From Sinomicrobium sp. (lineage in GTDB: Bacteria > Bacteroidota > Bacteroidia > Flavobacteriales > Flavobacteriaceae), in the NCBI GenBank assembly GCA_029266035.1, contig JAJUFH010000001.1, positions 124,001 through 188,000 of the forward strand: 64,000 bases of DNA. The letters are read 5' to 3'. Position numbers and translations under genes: made by a program. Positions 45,395 to 54,409 of this stretch are shown here, piece after piece. The notes beneath the pieces are model-generated. The model searched no databases, was not told the DNA's origin, and was given only the letters and a program-made list of their open reading frames with translations. Every line of letters begins with the position of its first letter. Within the stretch, counting starts at the first letter, position 1.

Positions 45395-47173
45395 TTACAT
45401 ATCAAACTTATAGGTGACTCCTCCCAAAATCTGAAAGCCCTGAACAGGATAATTCATCCATCGTGTGTAGCGATTATTAGCAATATTATTGGCTTTGGCA
45501 AACAGCGAAACCTGGTCGTTAAACCTGTATCCTAAGCGCAGATTAATATCGACATAACCATCCAGGTCTACAATTTCAGGACTTGAAGGAGTACTGTTGA
45601 ACGGTATGTACAAATCTTTTCGCTTACCCACAAAAAACATATTGGCTCCAGCCGACCAGTGTTCACCTATGCGATAATCGCCGAAGAGCGAGCCTTTGTA
45701 CACGGGGAGGTTCCAAGCTTCTTCCTGTTCGTCTGTATCATATCCTGATACCTCTGCATTGACTCCGAGTGTGAGATTGCGATTGATATCGGCATGCAGT
45801 TCTCCAAATGCTGAAAAGGTCGTTACATCGTCGTATACTACCCCAAACGAATTGCCGTACATATACCCCTCGTTATTTGGCATATCCGAAATCACCGGAT
45901 TTGCCTGATACAGAGCTTTGTTCTTCTCTGCCTTATATGTCGCCTTTATATTATAGCCAACCACGGTAGATAATTTTCCTTTTAACCCTACAAAAGCATC
46001 GTATTTACGATCTGTAGGACTTATAAATAGCGAAGGTGCTACAAAGAGGTTCTCCTGTGCCAGGTCGTGGTACGAATTCTGATCGAGCCCTCCTTTTACA
46101 CCTCCGTACAACGTAGCATATTCATCTGCCAAACGATAAGATGCCTCTATCTGAGGATAGATATAAACATCGTTATCCCTGTTTTCTATATCCATTCCGT
46201 AAAAGATCCAGGCCCCGAAATTAATCGTATAATCGTCTCCTCCGAATACATAATTGGGGTTGACTCCCAATAACAGATTGCCGTATTTCACTTTTTCTCC
46301 ACTGTAGTAGTGGTGTCTGAACTCACCCCCTACATAATCAGCTACAATACGTGTGCTTATCTTCTGTTCTTCAGATATGGAAAACTCAAAAGAAGGTTTG
46401 AATATCAGTCTGTTCTCTCCAGAGCTCTCCGCATCCCAGAAACGCTTATACGACAATTCTCCTCCGGTAAACACCGATTCTTCTACAGCCTCCACTTGTC
46501 CACCTACCGAAGCCGTATAATAGGTATGTCGTTCGTCTATACTATTTATCACCGGCAAATCAAAACCCGCCTCTTCTGGTAGTCCGTACCAGTTGTATAT
46601 CTGATGGTGAAACCCGGCATTGAGTCCCCATCGGTAAAAACGCCCGGCATTGCGATAGGACGCTTCCAAACGAGTGTCAAAAAACTTAGTATCGAGTTCG
46701 GTTTCATTCAATTGAGCCAGAGAAGAATGGTGATTCAATCCGACATCAAACGACTGATCCTCACTTAACTCCTGACTGGTGTAAAAATCCAGTAAGGCAG
46801 AGCTGTAATTTCCCAATCCGAGAGACACATAGCTGTTGTACAACACCTCTCTTTTTCTTTTTTCCATCACGGCTACCTTCCCCTTTTCTGGTACAAAAGT
46901 CGACGCTACCGGTACTGAGAAAATATTGTAATCAATCTCTTTTTTCTGTAACAACACAGTATCTTTTAGTATGGGTTCCTCCCTTATTTTAACGGCTTCG
47001 GGTAATTTGGCCTTATAAGATTTTATCACATTTACCGTTTCTGTTCCTATATCCTCCTTTTCTTGTGCATACATTCCCGTAGCCGCACATATCACAGTGA
47101 TAAAAAGCGACAAAGAAGTATATGAGAAGATATTCTGGCGCTGTTTTCCGGTATTTTTAGGTTTATGATACAT
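45395..47173 (-). CDS. Outer-membrane barrel resembling a TonB-dependent receptor without plug
   Basis: 592 residues. A long signal peptide (ending near residue 36, MYAQ) is followed by a conserved N-terminal stretch (TETVNVIKSYKAKLPEA) and some 500 residues of alternating strands ending in GGVTYKFDM, with a receptor-like last section (VSLFAKANNIANNRYTRW). No plug domain or TonB box is recognisable. It follows the TPR gene by 20 bases, a pairing I recall from other Flavobacteriia. Substrate unknown. Confidence 0.82.
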   Translation of the reverse strand: MYHKPKNTGKQRQNIFSYTSLSLFITVICAATGMYAQEKEDIGTETVNVIKSYKAKLPEAVKIREEPILKDTVLLQKKEIDYNIFSVPVASTFVPEKGKVAVMEKRKREVLYNSYVSLGLGNYSSALLDFYTSQELSEDQSFDVGLNHHSSLAQLNETELDTKFFDTRLEASYRNAGRFYRWGLNAGFHHQIYNWYGLPEEAGFDLPVINSIDERHTYYTASVGGQVEAVEESVFTGGELSYKRFWDAESSGENRLIFKPSFEFSISEEQKISTRIVADYVGGEFRHHYYSGEKVKYGNLLLGVNPNYVFGGDDYTINFGAWIFYGMDIENRDNDVYIYPQIEASYRLADEYATLYGGVKGGLDQNSYHDLAQENLFVAPSLFISPTDRKYDAFVGLKGKLSTVVGYNIKATYKAEKNKALYQANPVISDMPNNEGYMYGNSFGVVYDDVTTFSAFGELHADINRNLTLGVNAEVSGYDTDEQEEAWNLPVYKGSLFGDYRIGEHWSAGANMFFVGKRKDLYIPFNSTPSSPEIVDLDGYVDINLRLGYRFNDQVSLFAKANNIANNRYTRWMNYPVQGFQILGGVTYKFDM

Positions 47174-47193
47174 TACTATTCAGGTATAGGATT

Positions 47194-50100
47194 TTAATTA
47201 TTATTCAGGTTTACTGAAGAATTCGTCTTGGCTTCTTCGGCCTTGATTCGGTTGAGTTCGGTACGTGCTTCATCTACCAGCTCAGGATAATCGCTAAAAC
47301 TGCTAATCAGGTTGTCGAGAATATAGGTAGCCTGAAAGGCATCTCCCATAGCGTAAAAATTCTTGGCCATTACCAACAATCCTTTAGCACCAAACTCCTT
47401 GTATCCGGAGTATTCCTCAGCGAGTTTTTGTACCTGCTCATTTGAGGCTTCGTACTCGCCTTCTTTATTTTTAAAATAGGCGTCGTAATAAAGCGCTTCT
47501 GCAGCCAGAGCTCCGGTAGCTGTTTCTGCCAAGGCTTTATAAGCCGATTTTGCCGTAGGGTCGTCTCCCGCCACAACGGCCGATCTCGCGATGATGGTAT
47601 GAGCATCTCTCCTGACTCTCACATCGGTATCTCCATCTTCCAACAGTGCCTTCGCATAAGTAACTGCCTCCGTATTATTACCCAACTCCCGCTGTACTTT
47701 CATCAGGTTCGACTTGGCAAAAAGAGAATGTTGAGGAGAGCCGGCTTCTTCTTCCAGTCTAGACAGTACCGGAAGGGCTTTTTTGTAATCTTTTCCGTCG
47801 AGATATAGCTGTCCGAGTCGCACCAGAGCTTGCTCGGTGTATTCATTTCTTCCCCCTTCCACTACCTTTTCATAATGAGACATTGCCTTTGTTATATCCT
47901 CTCTCTCGTCATAAGATTGCGCCACATAAAAATGAGCTTCATTTGCGTGCAATCCTTTCGGAAATTTATCGAGGTAGGTTTCAAATCCTTTAGTAGCCTC
48001 TTCCGACTTGCTTTGTGCGTACTGTCGCTCTGCCGAAGCAAAAGTTGCATTGTCGAGTTCAGCATCGGTTACTTCTACAAAATCGAGTCCTCTCACCCAA
48101 TTGGCATAGGTTTCTACCTGTCCCATATCTACATATATCATTTTGGCTGTCGACACCGCTTGCAAGGCCTCGGAAGTGTTCGGAAAATAATCGACCACAG
48201 CGAGGAGCTTTTCCAATGCCTTTTCATTTGACCCGTCGTTGTAATACACCAGCCCCTCGCGAAGCATGGATTTCGCTGCAAACGGACTCAAAGGGTATTC
48301 TTTTACCAAGCGGCGATACATCTCGGTAGCATCGTCTAAGCGATTTTGACCCACATAGGTATTTCCCAGTTCGTAAATAGCATCATCGCGCAGACCTGAA
48401 TCGGGAAAATCTCGAATAAAGGCGTTGAGGGACTCTATTTTTTTCTCTTCGCGATCTACGAGACCGTAACTTATGGCCTTTTGAAAAGAAGGATAATCTT
48501 CCTGACCTTCACGCATCGCTATAGCACTGTTGTAGGCCTCCATAGCCGGCCAGTATTTTGAGGTCGCAAAATAACTATCGCCCAGGCGCACCCATGCATC
48601 GTTTAGTCGTTTTCGATCTTCCAGACTGCTTTCGCTGTCTGTATACTTCTCAAAATACCCAATTGCCTTTTCGTAATCTCTCTGTTTAAAGGCGACATAT
48701 CCCTGTTGATAGGCGACCTTGTAAAACTCGGGAGTCCGATATGCCCCGGGCTCTCCCAAAAAATCTTCAAAGTATTTTGCCGCTTCCTCATAGTTGTTCC
48801 TCTGGTATGCCGTTTCTGCCCTCCAGTAAATGGCTCTCGCCGTGTATTCTTCGTCTTCCGCTTTGGCTATAGCCTTGTCAAAGTAGGATGCACTCTCTTC
48901 AAACTCCCCATCTCTAAACAATTCCACTCCGCGAAAAAAAGCGACTTTCTGGTATACCGCTGCATTCCCGTAACTATTGCTTTTCTCGAGGAGTTCTAGG
49001 GCAGCGTCGTAATTCTTAGACGTCACATAGGAGTCGACAAGCAAGGTTTCTACCTCTTGACGAAATTCGGAATTCGGATATTGTTCCACAAAGTGATGCA
49101 GCACTTCAGGAACACTTTGATATGGGTTTCCGATATCGTAACTCAGCTTGGCGTAATTGAGCGTGGCATCTTCTGTAATCTCGGCATTAAAATCCATTTC
49201 CGACGCATTCCGAAATGCGTTGAGTGCCTGTTGCTTTCTGTTCTCTTTGAGATAGCATTCGGCAAGGTGGTAATAGGCGTTTTGGGCTACAAAGTCACTA
49301 CCTCCTATAATTCTGTTAAACTGTCCTATGGCCTTCTCGTAATCACCCTGCTTGTAATAAGCATATCCCAATTGATAAAAATCGGTATTATTCCACTTGC
49401 CTTTCTTCCCCTTGTATCCTTGCAGATAAGGTATGGCTGCCTCGTATTGCTCGAGGTTAAAATAGCTTTCCCCAATAATCTTATTGAGTTCTGAAATCTC
49501 TGCCGGATTCGATTTTGGGAGTTGTTCTTTGGCAAGGCGAACTGCCTCCTCAAACTTGCCTCCCTTAAAACTCATGTCTGCCTGGTAGTACGACAACTTC
49601 TTGTTCAGCTCTCTGTTGTTAGACACCTGATCAAAATAAACTGTAGCTTCGTTGTAATCGTCACCTTCATAAGCCATATATCCCAAATAGTACTTAGCTC
49701 TGTCTCCATATGTTTCTGAAGAAGCTACCCGATTGAAATAAGTTTTGGCTTCATCAGGACGTTTTACAGCAAACAAGGCATATCCTTTTTTAAAGTTAAA
49801 GGACTCTTTTTCTGTAGTGCTCAACTCTTGCTCTTCCGTCTTGTTATACCACTTTAGAGCCTGAGGATATTGCCCGCGAGCAAAGTAATAATCCCCAGCG
49901 TCGATATAGGCGGTATTTCTCTTGGAAGAGGTGGGGTGATTTTCTACAAAATTTTCCATGAGCTTTTCAGCCCCGGTCTGCTGTAGCCTTATAGCACTAC
50001 TAGCCACATAATACGCACTGTTGGCCGCCAGTTCTTGGTCGTGAGTACGCGACCTTACTTTTTCAAAAATGCGCTGGGCAGCACTGTATTGTTTGTTGTG

Positions 50101-50223
50101 ATATAGCTCCAGTGCTTTTCCATAATCTTTATCGGTATAGGTGTAAACTTCTGATAATTGAGCAGTTGCAGTAGACAGTACACAACAACCGGCAACAAGT
50201 GAAATAAGCCTTTTAAACTGCAT
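47194..50223 (-). CDS. Large periplasmic TPR protein
   Basis: 1009 residues. A signal peptide (1-22, STATA/Q) is followed by about 25 TPR units along the whole length, for example KALELYHNKQYSAAQRIFEKV and EAATVYFDQVS-like units. It probably forms a large superhelix in the periplasm and organises envelope proteins. The frame extends 26 codons further up, but ATG 50223 opens the signal peptide and lies 21 bases after a TATCTTTG box. First gene of an operon with the barrel. Confidence 0.9.
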   Translation of the reverse strand: MQFKRLISLVAGCCVLSTATAQLSEVYTYTDKDYGKALELYHNKQYSAAQRIFEKVRSRTHDQELAANSAYYVASSAIRLQQTGAEKLMENFVENHPTSSKRNTAYIDAGDYYFARGQYPQALKWYNKTEEQELSTTEKESFNFKKGYALFAVKRPDEAKTYFNRVASSETYGDRAKYYLGYMAYEGDDYNEATVYFDQVSNNRELNKKLSYYQADMSFKGGKFEEAVRLAKEQLPKSNPAEISELNKIIGESYFNLEQYEAAIPYLQGYKGKKGKWNNTDFYQLGYAYYKQGDYEKAIGQFNRIIGGSDFVAQNAYYHLAECYLKENRKQQALNAFRNASEMDFNAEITEDATLNYAKLSYDIGNPYQSVPEVLHHFVEQYPNSEFRQEVETLLVDSYVTSKNYDAALELLEKSNSYGNAAVYQKVAFFRGVELFRDGEFEESASYFDKAIAKAEDEEYTARAIYWRAETAYQRNNYEEAAKYFEDFLGEPGAYRTPEFYKVAYQQGYVAFKQRDYEKAIGYFEKYTDSESSLEDRKRLNDAWVRLGDSYFATSKYWPAMEAYNSAIAMREGQEDYPSFQKAISYGLVDREEKKIESLNAFIRDFPDSGLRDDAIYELGNTYVGQNRLDDATEMYRRLVKEYPLSPFAAKSMLREGLVYYNDGSNEKALEKLLAVVDYFPNTSEALQAVSTAKMIYVDMGQVETYANWVRGLDFVEVTDAELDNATFASAERQYAQSKSEEATKGFETYLDKFPKGLHANEAHFYVAQSYDEREDITKAMSHYEKVVEGGRNEYTEQALVRLGQLYLDGKDYKKALPVLSRLEEEAGSPQHSLFAKSNLMKVQRELGNNTEAVTYAKALLEDGDTDVRVRRDAHTIIARSAVVAGDDPTAKSAYKALAETATGALAAEALYYDAYFKNKEGEYEASNEQVQKLAEEYSGYKEFGAKGLLVMAKNFYAMGDAFQATYILDNLISSFSDYPELVDEARTELNRIKAEEAKTNSSVNLNNN

Positions 50224-50244
50224 AGAACATTTTTTTTCTTCGAT

Positions 50245-50252
50245 CAAAGATA
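50245..50252 (-). promoter_or_regulatory. -7 box for the TPR/barrel operon
   Basis: TATCTTTG on the minus strand fits TAnnTTTG, 21 bases before ATG 50223. No TTG at -33. Confidence 0.5.
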
Positions 50253-50451
50253 ATCCAATATACAACCTATAACGCAGCTTTCTAACGATAATTATCCACA
50301 AAGAGATTAAGGTTTGTCAAAAAGGAAAAGAATATTTTTAGGTTATCGATACTCGAGCTAAGATTATAGCAATGCAAAAGAAATTAATCCCATCTTTACT
50401 GCAGCTACTCCCAAGTTTTATTATTTTTACCATTTGTATAAAAGCCTGAAT

Positions 50452-51135
50452 ATGTCAAATACCATAGTAGAGCTTCGCGATGTTGCCATTTACCAAAGAG
50501 AAAATCTGGTTTTGAGCGAAATCAATCTCAGTATCAACAAAGGAGAATTTGTTTATCTCATCGGGAAAACTGGCAGTGGAAAGAGCAGTTTTATGAAAAC
50601 CCTTTACGGCGACCTACCTCTTACGCAGGGATCGGGTACTGTGACCGACTTCGACCTGAAGACATTAAAGGAGAAGGACATCCCCTTTCTCCGTCGCAAA
50701 CTCGGTATCGTATTCCAGGATTTCAACCTGTTGCCCGATCGTACGGTAAACGACAATCTCCTGTTTGTACTACGCGCCACCGGATGGAAAGACAAAGACA
50801 AGATGGTATCGCGTATAGAAGAGGTACTCGGACGCGTAGGCATGAAGACCAAAGGGTTTAAATTTCCACATCAGCTCTCGGGAGGAGAGCAACAGCGCGT
50901 AGCCATAGCTCGTGCTCTGCTAAACGACCCCGAACTTATACTTGCCGACGAGCCCACCGGTAATCTAGACCCACAAACCAGCGTTGAGGTGATGAAAGTG
51001 TTACAGGAAATCAACCAAAACGGACGTACTATTCTCATGGCTACCCACGACTATGCCCTGCTACTCAAATTCCCTTCCAAAACCTTAAAATGCGACGGTA
51101 GTAAAGTATTTGAAGTGGTTCAGAAAAATATTTGA
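50452..51135 (+). CDS. ftsE: Cell-division type ABC ATPase FtsE
   Basis: 227 residues. Walker [11 protein letters not shown]-loop in [10 protein letters not shown], signature LSGGEQQR and Walker [13 protein letters not shown] are all intact. The FtsE/LolD group pattern is clear. FtsE works with the membrane protein FtsX to control septal wall hydrolases. ftsX is not next to it here. The frame can start at a TTG at 50434, but ATG 50452 gives the usual N-terminus. Confidence 0.88.
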   Translation: MSNTIVELRDVAIYQRENLVLSEINLSINKGEFVYLIGKTGSGKSSFMKTLYGDLPLTQGSGTVTDFDLKTLKEKDIPFLRRKLGIVFQDFNLLPDRTVNDNLLFVLRATGWKDKDKMVSRIEEVLGRVGMKTKGFKFPHQLSGGEQQRVAIARALLNDPELILADEPTGNLDPQTSVEVMKVLQEINQNGRTILMATHDYALLLKFPSKTLKCDGSKVFEVVQKNI

Positions 51136-51140
51136 CGGGC

Positions 51141-51527
51141 TTACACCCACATGTTTTCATGAACACCCCCGCCACATGAGAGTTCGCGGCAGGAAATAGT
51201 AAAGGTCTCCATCAGAGGATTGTAGCCGGTAGACTCAAAGTTTTCTCGATATTTGACTAAGTAACCCTCTGTAAATTTCACCTCTTTTAGCTTGGCATCT
51301 GTATGCCTCTTGAGAAAGACAATACTTCCACTCTTGCGCTCAAAACTGTTGGTCATCCACTCAAAAAAGAAAGAATCTCCTGTAGATTCAACTGTGATAT
51401 TGATTCTTCCTCCTCTCGTTACAGACGAAGGGCGACCCGTAGCATCAACCTCCTGTGCCAGATCGTAATTGACTCTTAAAACATTTATCTGCTTGTCGCC
51501 AATCTTTAAAACCGCCTTGAATGACAT
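51141..51527 (-). CDS. tssD: Type VI secretion tube protein TssD (Hcp), Bacteroidota type
   Basis: 128 residues matching the TssD family: MSFKAVLKIGDKQINVLR opens the beta barrel, DATGRPSSVTRGGRI and FTEGYLVKYRENFE follow. TssD stacks into the inner tube of the subtype iii type VI secretion system. No other T6SS gene (sheath, baseplate, ClpV, VgrG) is in the window. It ends 5 bases from the ftsE stop on the opposite strand. Confidence 0.85.
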   Translation of the reverse strand: MSFKAVLKIGDKQINVLRVNYDLAQEVDATGRPSSVTRGGRINITVESTGDSFFFEWMTNSFERKSGSIVFLKRHTDAKLKEVKFTEGYLVKYRENFESTGYNPLMETFTISCRELSCGGGVHENMWV

Positions 51528-51626
51528 ATATACAAAATGATATTTAACAAAAACAAAACATTAAAATACAACCTGCAAGATATTAAAGATACTACTATTC
51601 TACAATAGCATTCTGCACAATACTGG

Positions 51627-51634
51627 CAAATTTA
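51627..51634 (-). promoter_or_regulatory. Possible -7 box for tssD
   Basis: TAAATTTG on the minus strand fits TAnnTTTG; the leader to the tssD ATG would be about 90 bases. The rest of 51528-51710 shows nothing clear. Confidence 0.3.
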
Positions 51635-51710
51635 AGAACACTCAAATTACGAGAAAGACTTCATAATTTGTATTGATAAAAATCTATATCTCACATGAGC
51701 CTTAACAATA

Positions 51711-52586
51711 TCAGGCCGAAGTAACTTCTGCTTTTCGATCTATTTTCTTTACCAGTCCCTGCAACACTTTACCCGGACCTACTTCGGTAAACAGGCTAGC
51801 ACCATCGGCTACCATCTGCTGAACGCTCTGCGTCCATTTTACCGGAGCGGTAAGTTGTGCGATAAGATTTCTCTTTATCTCGTCAGGATCGTTAACAGCC
51901 GTAGTAGTAACATTTTGGTATATGGGACATATAGGAGCATTAAAGCTTGTTTGCTCTATGGCCGAAGCGAGTTCTTCCCGAGCTGGCTCCATCAGAGGAG
52001 AGTGGAAAGCGCCTCCTACTGGAAGCACCAAAGCTCTTCTAGCGCCGGCTTCTTTAAGGGCTTCGCAGGCCTTGTTTACAGCTTCTATCTCTCCCGATAT
52101 TACGAGCTGACCCGGACAATTGTAATTGGCAGGAACAACGATACCTTCGGCAGTACTACACAACTCCTCGACCACGGCATCTTCAAGCCCCAAAACTGCC
52201 GCCATAGTTCCCGCTTGTAATTCGCAAGCCTTTTGCATTGCCTGTGCCCTCTGAAACACTAGTTTTAGACCGTCTTCAAACCCAAGAGTCCCATTGGCTA
52301 CCAAGGCAGAAAATTCTCCGAGAGAGTGACCGGCTACCATATCGGGGGTAAAGTCATTCCCCAGTGTTTTACTAAGTATCACCGAGTGTAGGAATATAGC
52401 AGGCTGGGTAACCCTAGTTTGCCTGAGATCTTCATCTGATCCGTTAAACATAATATCGGTAATAGAAAATCCCAATATCTCATTGGCCGTATTAAAAAGT
52501 CGTCTCGCTGTTTCCGACTGCTCGTACAACTCAGCTCCCATACCGGAAAATTGTGCTCCCTGACCGGGAAATATATATGCTTTCAT
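51711..52586 (-). CDS. fabD: Malonyl-CoA:ACP transacylase
   Basis: 291 residues. IFPGQGAQFSGMG at the start, nucleophile Ser88 in GHSLGE, QPAIFLHS in between and the catalytic His in GGAFHSPLM. It loads malonate on acyl carrier protein for fatty acid synthesis. ATG 52586 is preceded by 14 bases and then a heptamer repeat array in the leader. Confidence 0.97.
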   Translation of the reverse strand: MKAYIFPGQGAQFSGMGAELYEQSETARRLFNTANEILGFSITDIMFNGSDEDLRQTRVTQPAIFLHSVILSKTLGNDFTPDMVAGHSLGEFSALVANGTLGFEDGLKLVFQRAQAMQKACELQAGTMAAVLGLEDAVVEELCSTAEGIVVPANYNCPGQLVISGEIEAVNKACEALKEAGARRALVLPVGGAFHSPLMEPAREELASAIEQTSFNAPICPIYQNVTTTAVNDPDEIKRNLIAQLTAPVKWTQSVQQMVADGASLFTEVGPGKVLQGLVKKIDRKAEVTSA

Positions 52587-52600
52587 GCTTTTAGTTTATT

Positions 52601-52670
52601 AGTTTGTGGTTTGTGGTTTGTGGTTTGTGGTTTGTAGTTTGTAGTTTGTAGTTTGTAGTTTGTAGTTTGT
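52601..52670 (-). repeat. Ten heptamer repeats in the fabD leader
   Basis: Ten exact 7-base units without interruption. On the plus strand one AGTTTGT is followed by four GGTTTGT and five AGTTTGT. The fabD message would read ACAAACY repeated. The array begins right after the -7 box. Confidence 0.95.
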
Positions 52671-52672
52671 GG

Positions 52673-52680
52673 CAAAAATA
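52673..52680 (-). promoter_or_regulatory. -7 box for fabD
   Basis: TATTTTTG on the minus strand fits TAnnTTTG. It abuts the heptamer array, which would place the transcription start inside the array. Confidence 0.45.
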
Positions 52681-52748
52681 ACAAATAGTTTACAGGCAGT
52701 AGGTATCTTCAAAAATATTCTAAAAAAACAGTCTCTTTTTATCTGCCA

Positions 52749-53261
52749 TCAGTCTTTATACCAGCCGGAATACTTCACATAATTTGCAGCAATCCGTTCT
52801 ATTTCCCCAGAGATAAGTTCTCTGCTTATATCTTTTACCTTTCTCGCCGGTACTCCTGCGTAAACACTTCCAGATTCTACCCTGGTGTTTTTGGTCACCA
52901 CTGCTCCCGCAGCAATAATACTATTGCTCTCCACCACACAATCGTCCATCACAATACTCCCCATACCAATCAGCACATTGTCGTGTATGGTACAGCCGTG
53001 TACGAGGGCATTATGCCCGATGGAAACATTGTTACCTATGGTAGTAGGCGACTTCTGATAAGTGGCGTGAATAACAGCTCCGTCCTGTACATTCACCCTA
53101 TTGCCCATAGTAATATAGTGTACATCACCTCTTATTACAGCGTTGTACCATATACTGCACTCATCTCCCATCTTTACCTCTCCAACAATTACTGCGTTTT
53201 CAGCTATAAAACAATCTTTCCCCATTACAGGAGCTTTACCGTTAACCTCTTTTACTATCAT
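52749..53261 (-). CDS. Gamma-carbonic-anhydrase-like hexapeptide-repeat protein
   Basis: 170 residues of left-handed beta helix: repeated hexapeptides such as VIVGEVKMGDECSIW (in part) and VSIGHNALVHG. The metal ligands of the family are present in part (His in VIHATYQ and in IGHNALVHG). It belongs to the YrdA/PaaY group, whose members may or may not have carbonic anhydrase activity. It is divergent from the Nfu gene. Confidence 0.9.
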   Translation of the reverse strand: MIVKEVNGKAPVMGKDCFIAENAVIVGEVKMGDECSIWYNAVIRGDVHYITMGNRVNVQDGAVIHATYQKSPTTIGNNVSIGHNALVHGCTIHDNVLIGMGSIVMDDCVVESNSIIAAGAVVTKNTRVESGSVYAGVPARKVKDISRELISGEIERIAANYVKYSGWYKD

Positions 53262-53288
53262 ACTTTTTAGTGTTTACTGTAACGACTA

Positions 53289-53296
53289 CAAATATA
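53289..53296 (-). promoter_or_regulatory. -7 box for the hexapeptide-repeat gene
   Basis: TATATTTG on the minus strand fits TAnnTTTG, 27 bases before the ATG at 53261. Confidence 0.5.
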
Positions 53297-53361
53297 GACA
53301 AGTGTAGGTCACCAGAAAAAGTAATTGACAGATCACCTGCTACATTCTCACTTCTTATGTG

Positions 53362-53369
53362 TAACTTTG
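53362..53369 (+). promoter_or_regulatory. -7 box for the Nfu gene
   Basis: TAACTTTG fits TAnnTTTG and lies 18 bases before ATG 53388. It also rules out the in-frame TTG at 53325 as the start. Confidence 0.55.
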
Positions 53370-53387
53370 CACCAAATTGCAATTGAT

Positions 53388-54293
53388 ATGGAAAACAGTA
53401 CTATAACAATAAAAACTACCGCCAATCCGGCCATTATAAAATTTGAGGCTTCTCGTTTCCTCACAGAACACAAGAGCTATGAGTACAAAAATATAGACGA
53501 GGCCAAAGAATCTCCGCTGGCTCAACAGCTCTTTTACCTACCTTTCGTAAAAACTGTATTTATCTCTGGGAATTTTATCGCCATAGAGCGGTATGATATC
53601 GTATCTTGGCAAGATGTACAAGAGGAGGTAGGCGCTCAGATAGCCAATTATCTCGAGAGTGGTAAAGCGGTCGTAAACGAAACGGAAACAGAAACCCGAT
53701 TGCCTTATACCATCTACGCAGAAAGCACTCCGAATCCGGCAGTACTCAAGTTTGTGGCCAACAAAAAGCTGGTACTCTCCACCTTTGAATTTAAGAATAT
53801 AGACGAAGCTAAAGATGCCCCTCTGGCACAATCGCTTTTTCACTTCCCTTTTGTAAAAGAGGTTTTTATAGACGAGAACTATATCTCAATCACCAAATAC
53901 GACATAGCCGATTGGAACGACATCACTATGGAACTACGGGAATACATACGGGTGTACCTCGAAGAAGGCAAACCGGTAGTCTCTGATACTATTAAAGCGC
54001 AAAAAACTAATAAAAGTGTTATCGACCCGGAAGTAAACCACAGTGATCTCGGGGAAACTTCTAAGGAGATTGTCAATATTATCGAAGAATACGTCAAGCC
54101 TGCTGTTGCGAGCGACGGAGGCAATATTCTTTTCGAATCGTATGACGAAGAGAGTAAAGTGGTAAAACTCGTATTACAGGGAGCCTGTAGTGGTTGTCCC
54201 TCATCTACATTTACGCTCAAAAACGGCATAGAGACCATGCTCAAGGAAATGCTTCACGGCAAAGTCAATGAAGTAGTAGCTATCAACGGATAA
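53388..54293 (+). CDS. Nfu/NifU-type Fe-S scaffold with two N-terminal domains
   Basis: 301 residues. Two tandem Nfu N-terminal domains (about 4-85 and 102-185) share NPAIIKF / NPAVLKF and KNIDEAKESPLAQQLF / KNIDEAKDAPLAQSLF. A C-terminal NifU domain follows, with VKPAVASDGGNI and the cluster-binding CSGC in GACSGCPSS. It should carry an Fe-S cluster to target proteins. Most Nfu proteins have at most one such N-terminal domain. ATG 53388 is chosen because the -7 box lies between it and an upstream TTG. Confidence 0.93.
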   Translation: MENSTITIKTTANPAIIKFEASRFLTEHKSYEYKNIDEAKESPLAQQLFYLPFVKTVFISGNFIAIERYDIVSWQDVQEEVGAQIANYLESGKAVVNETETETRLPYTIYAESTPNPAVLKFVANKKLVLSTFEFKNIDEAKDAPLAQSLFHFPFVKEVFIDENYISITKYDIADWNDITMELREYIRVYLEEGKPVVSDTIKAQKTNKSVIDPEVNHSDLGETSKEIVNIIEEYVKPAVASDGGNILFESYDEESKVVKLVLQGACSGCPSSTFTLKNGIETMLKEMLHGKVNEVVAING

Positions 54294-54340
54294 CATCAAC
54301 TTACAGCGCTAAGGTGTACTTACACCAAGCTGTGGCATTT

Positions 54341-54387
54341 AAATAAAAAATCCCGAAAACTATCGCAGTTTTCGGGATTTTTTATTT
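54341..54387. terminator. Bidirectional terminator between nfu and the phosphate transporter gene
   Basis: A 21-bp perfect stem (54341-54361 with 54367-54387) with a five-base loop has a GC-rich centre, A-runs on the left and T-runs on the right. It serves both converging genes. Confidence 0.93.
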
Positions 54388-54409
54388 TTCAGTCGTTGTT
54401 TCCTACTGT

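Noticed and set aside
50224-50451. Gene in the gap between the TPR gene and ftsE
   Set aside because: Only a -7 box for the TPR gene was found; no open frame with a sensible start and no hairpin.
52601-52670. CRISPR-like array
   Set aside because: The units are 7 bases long with no spacers; this is a microsatellite.
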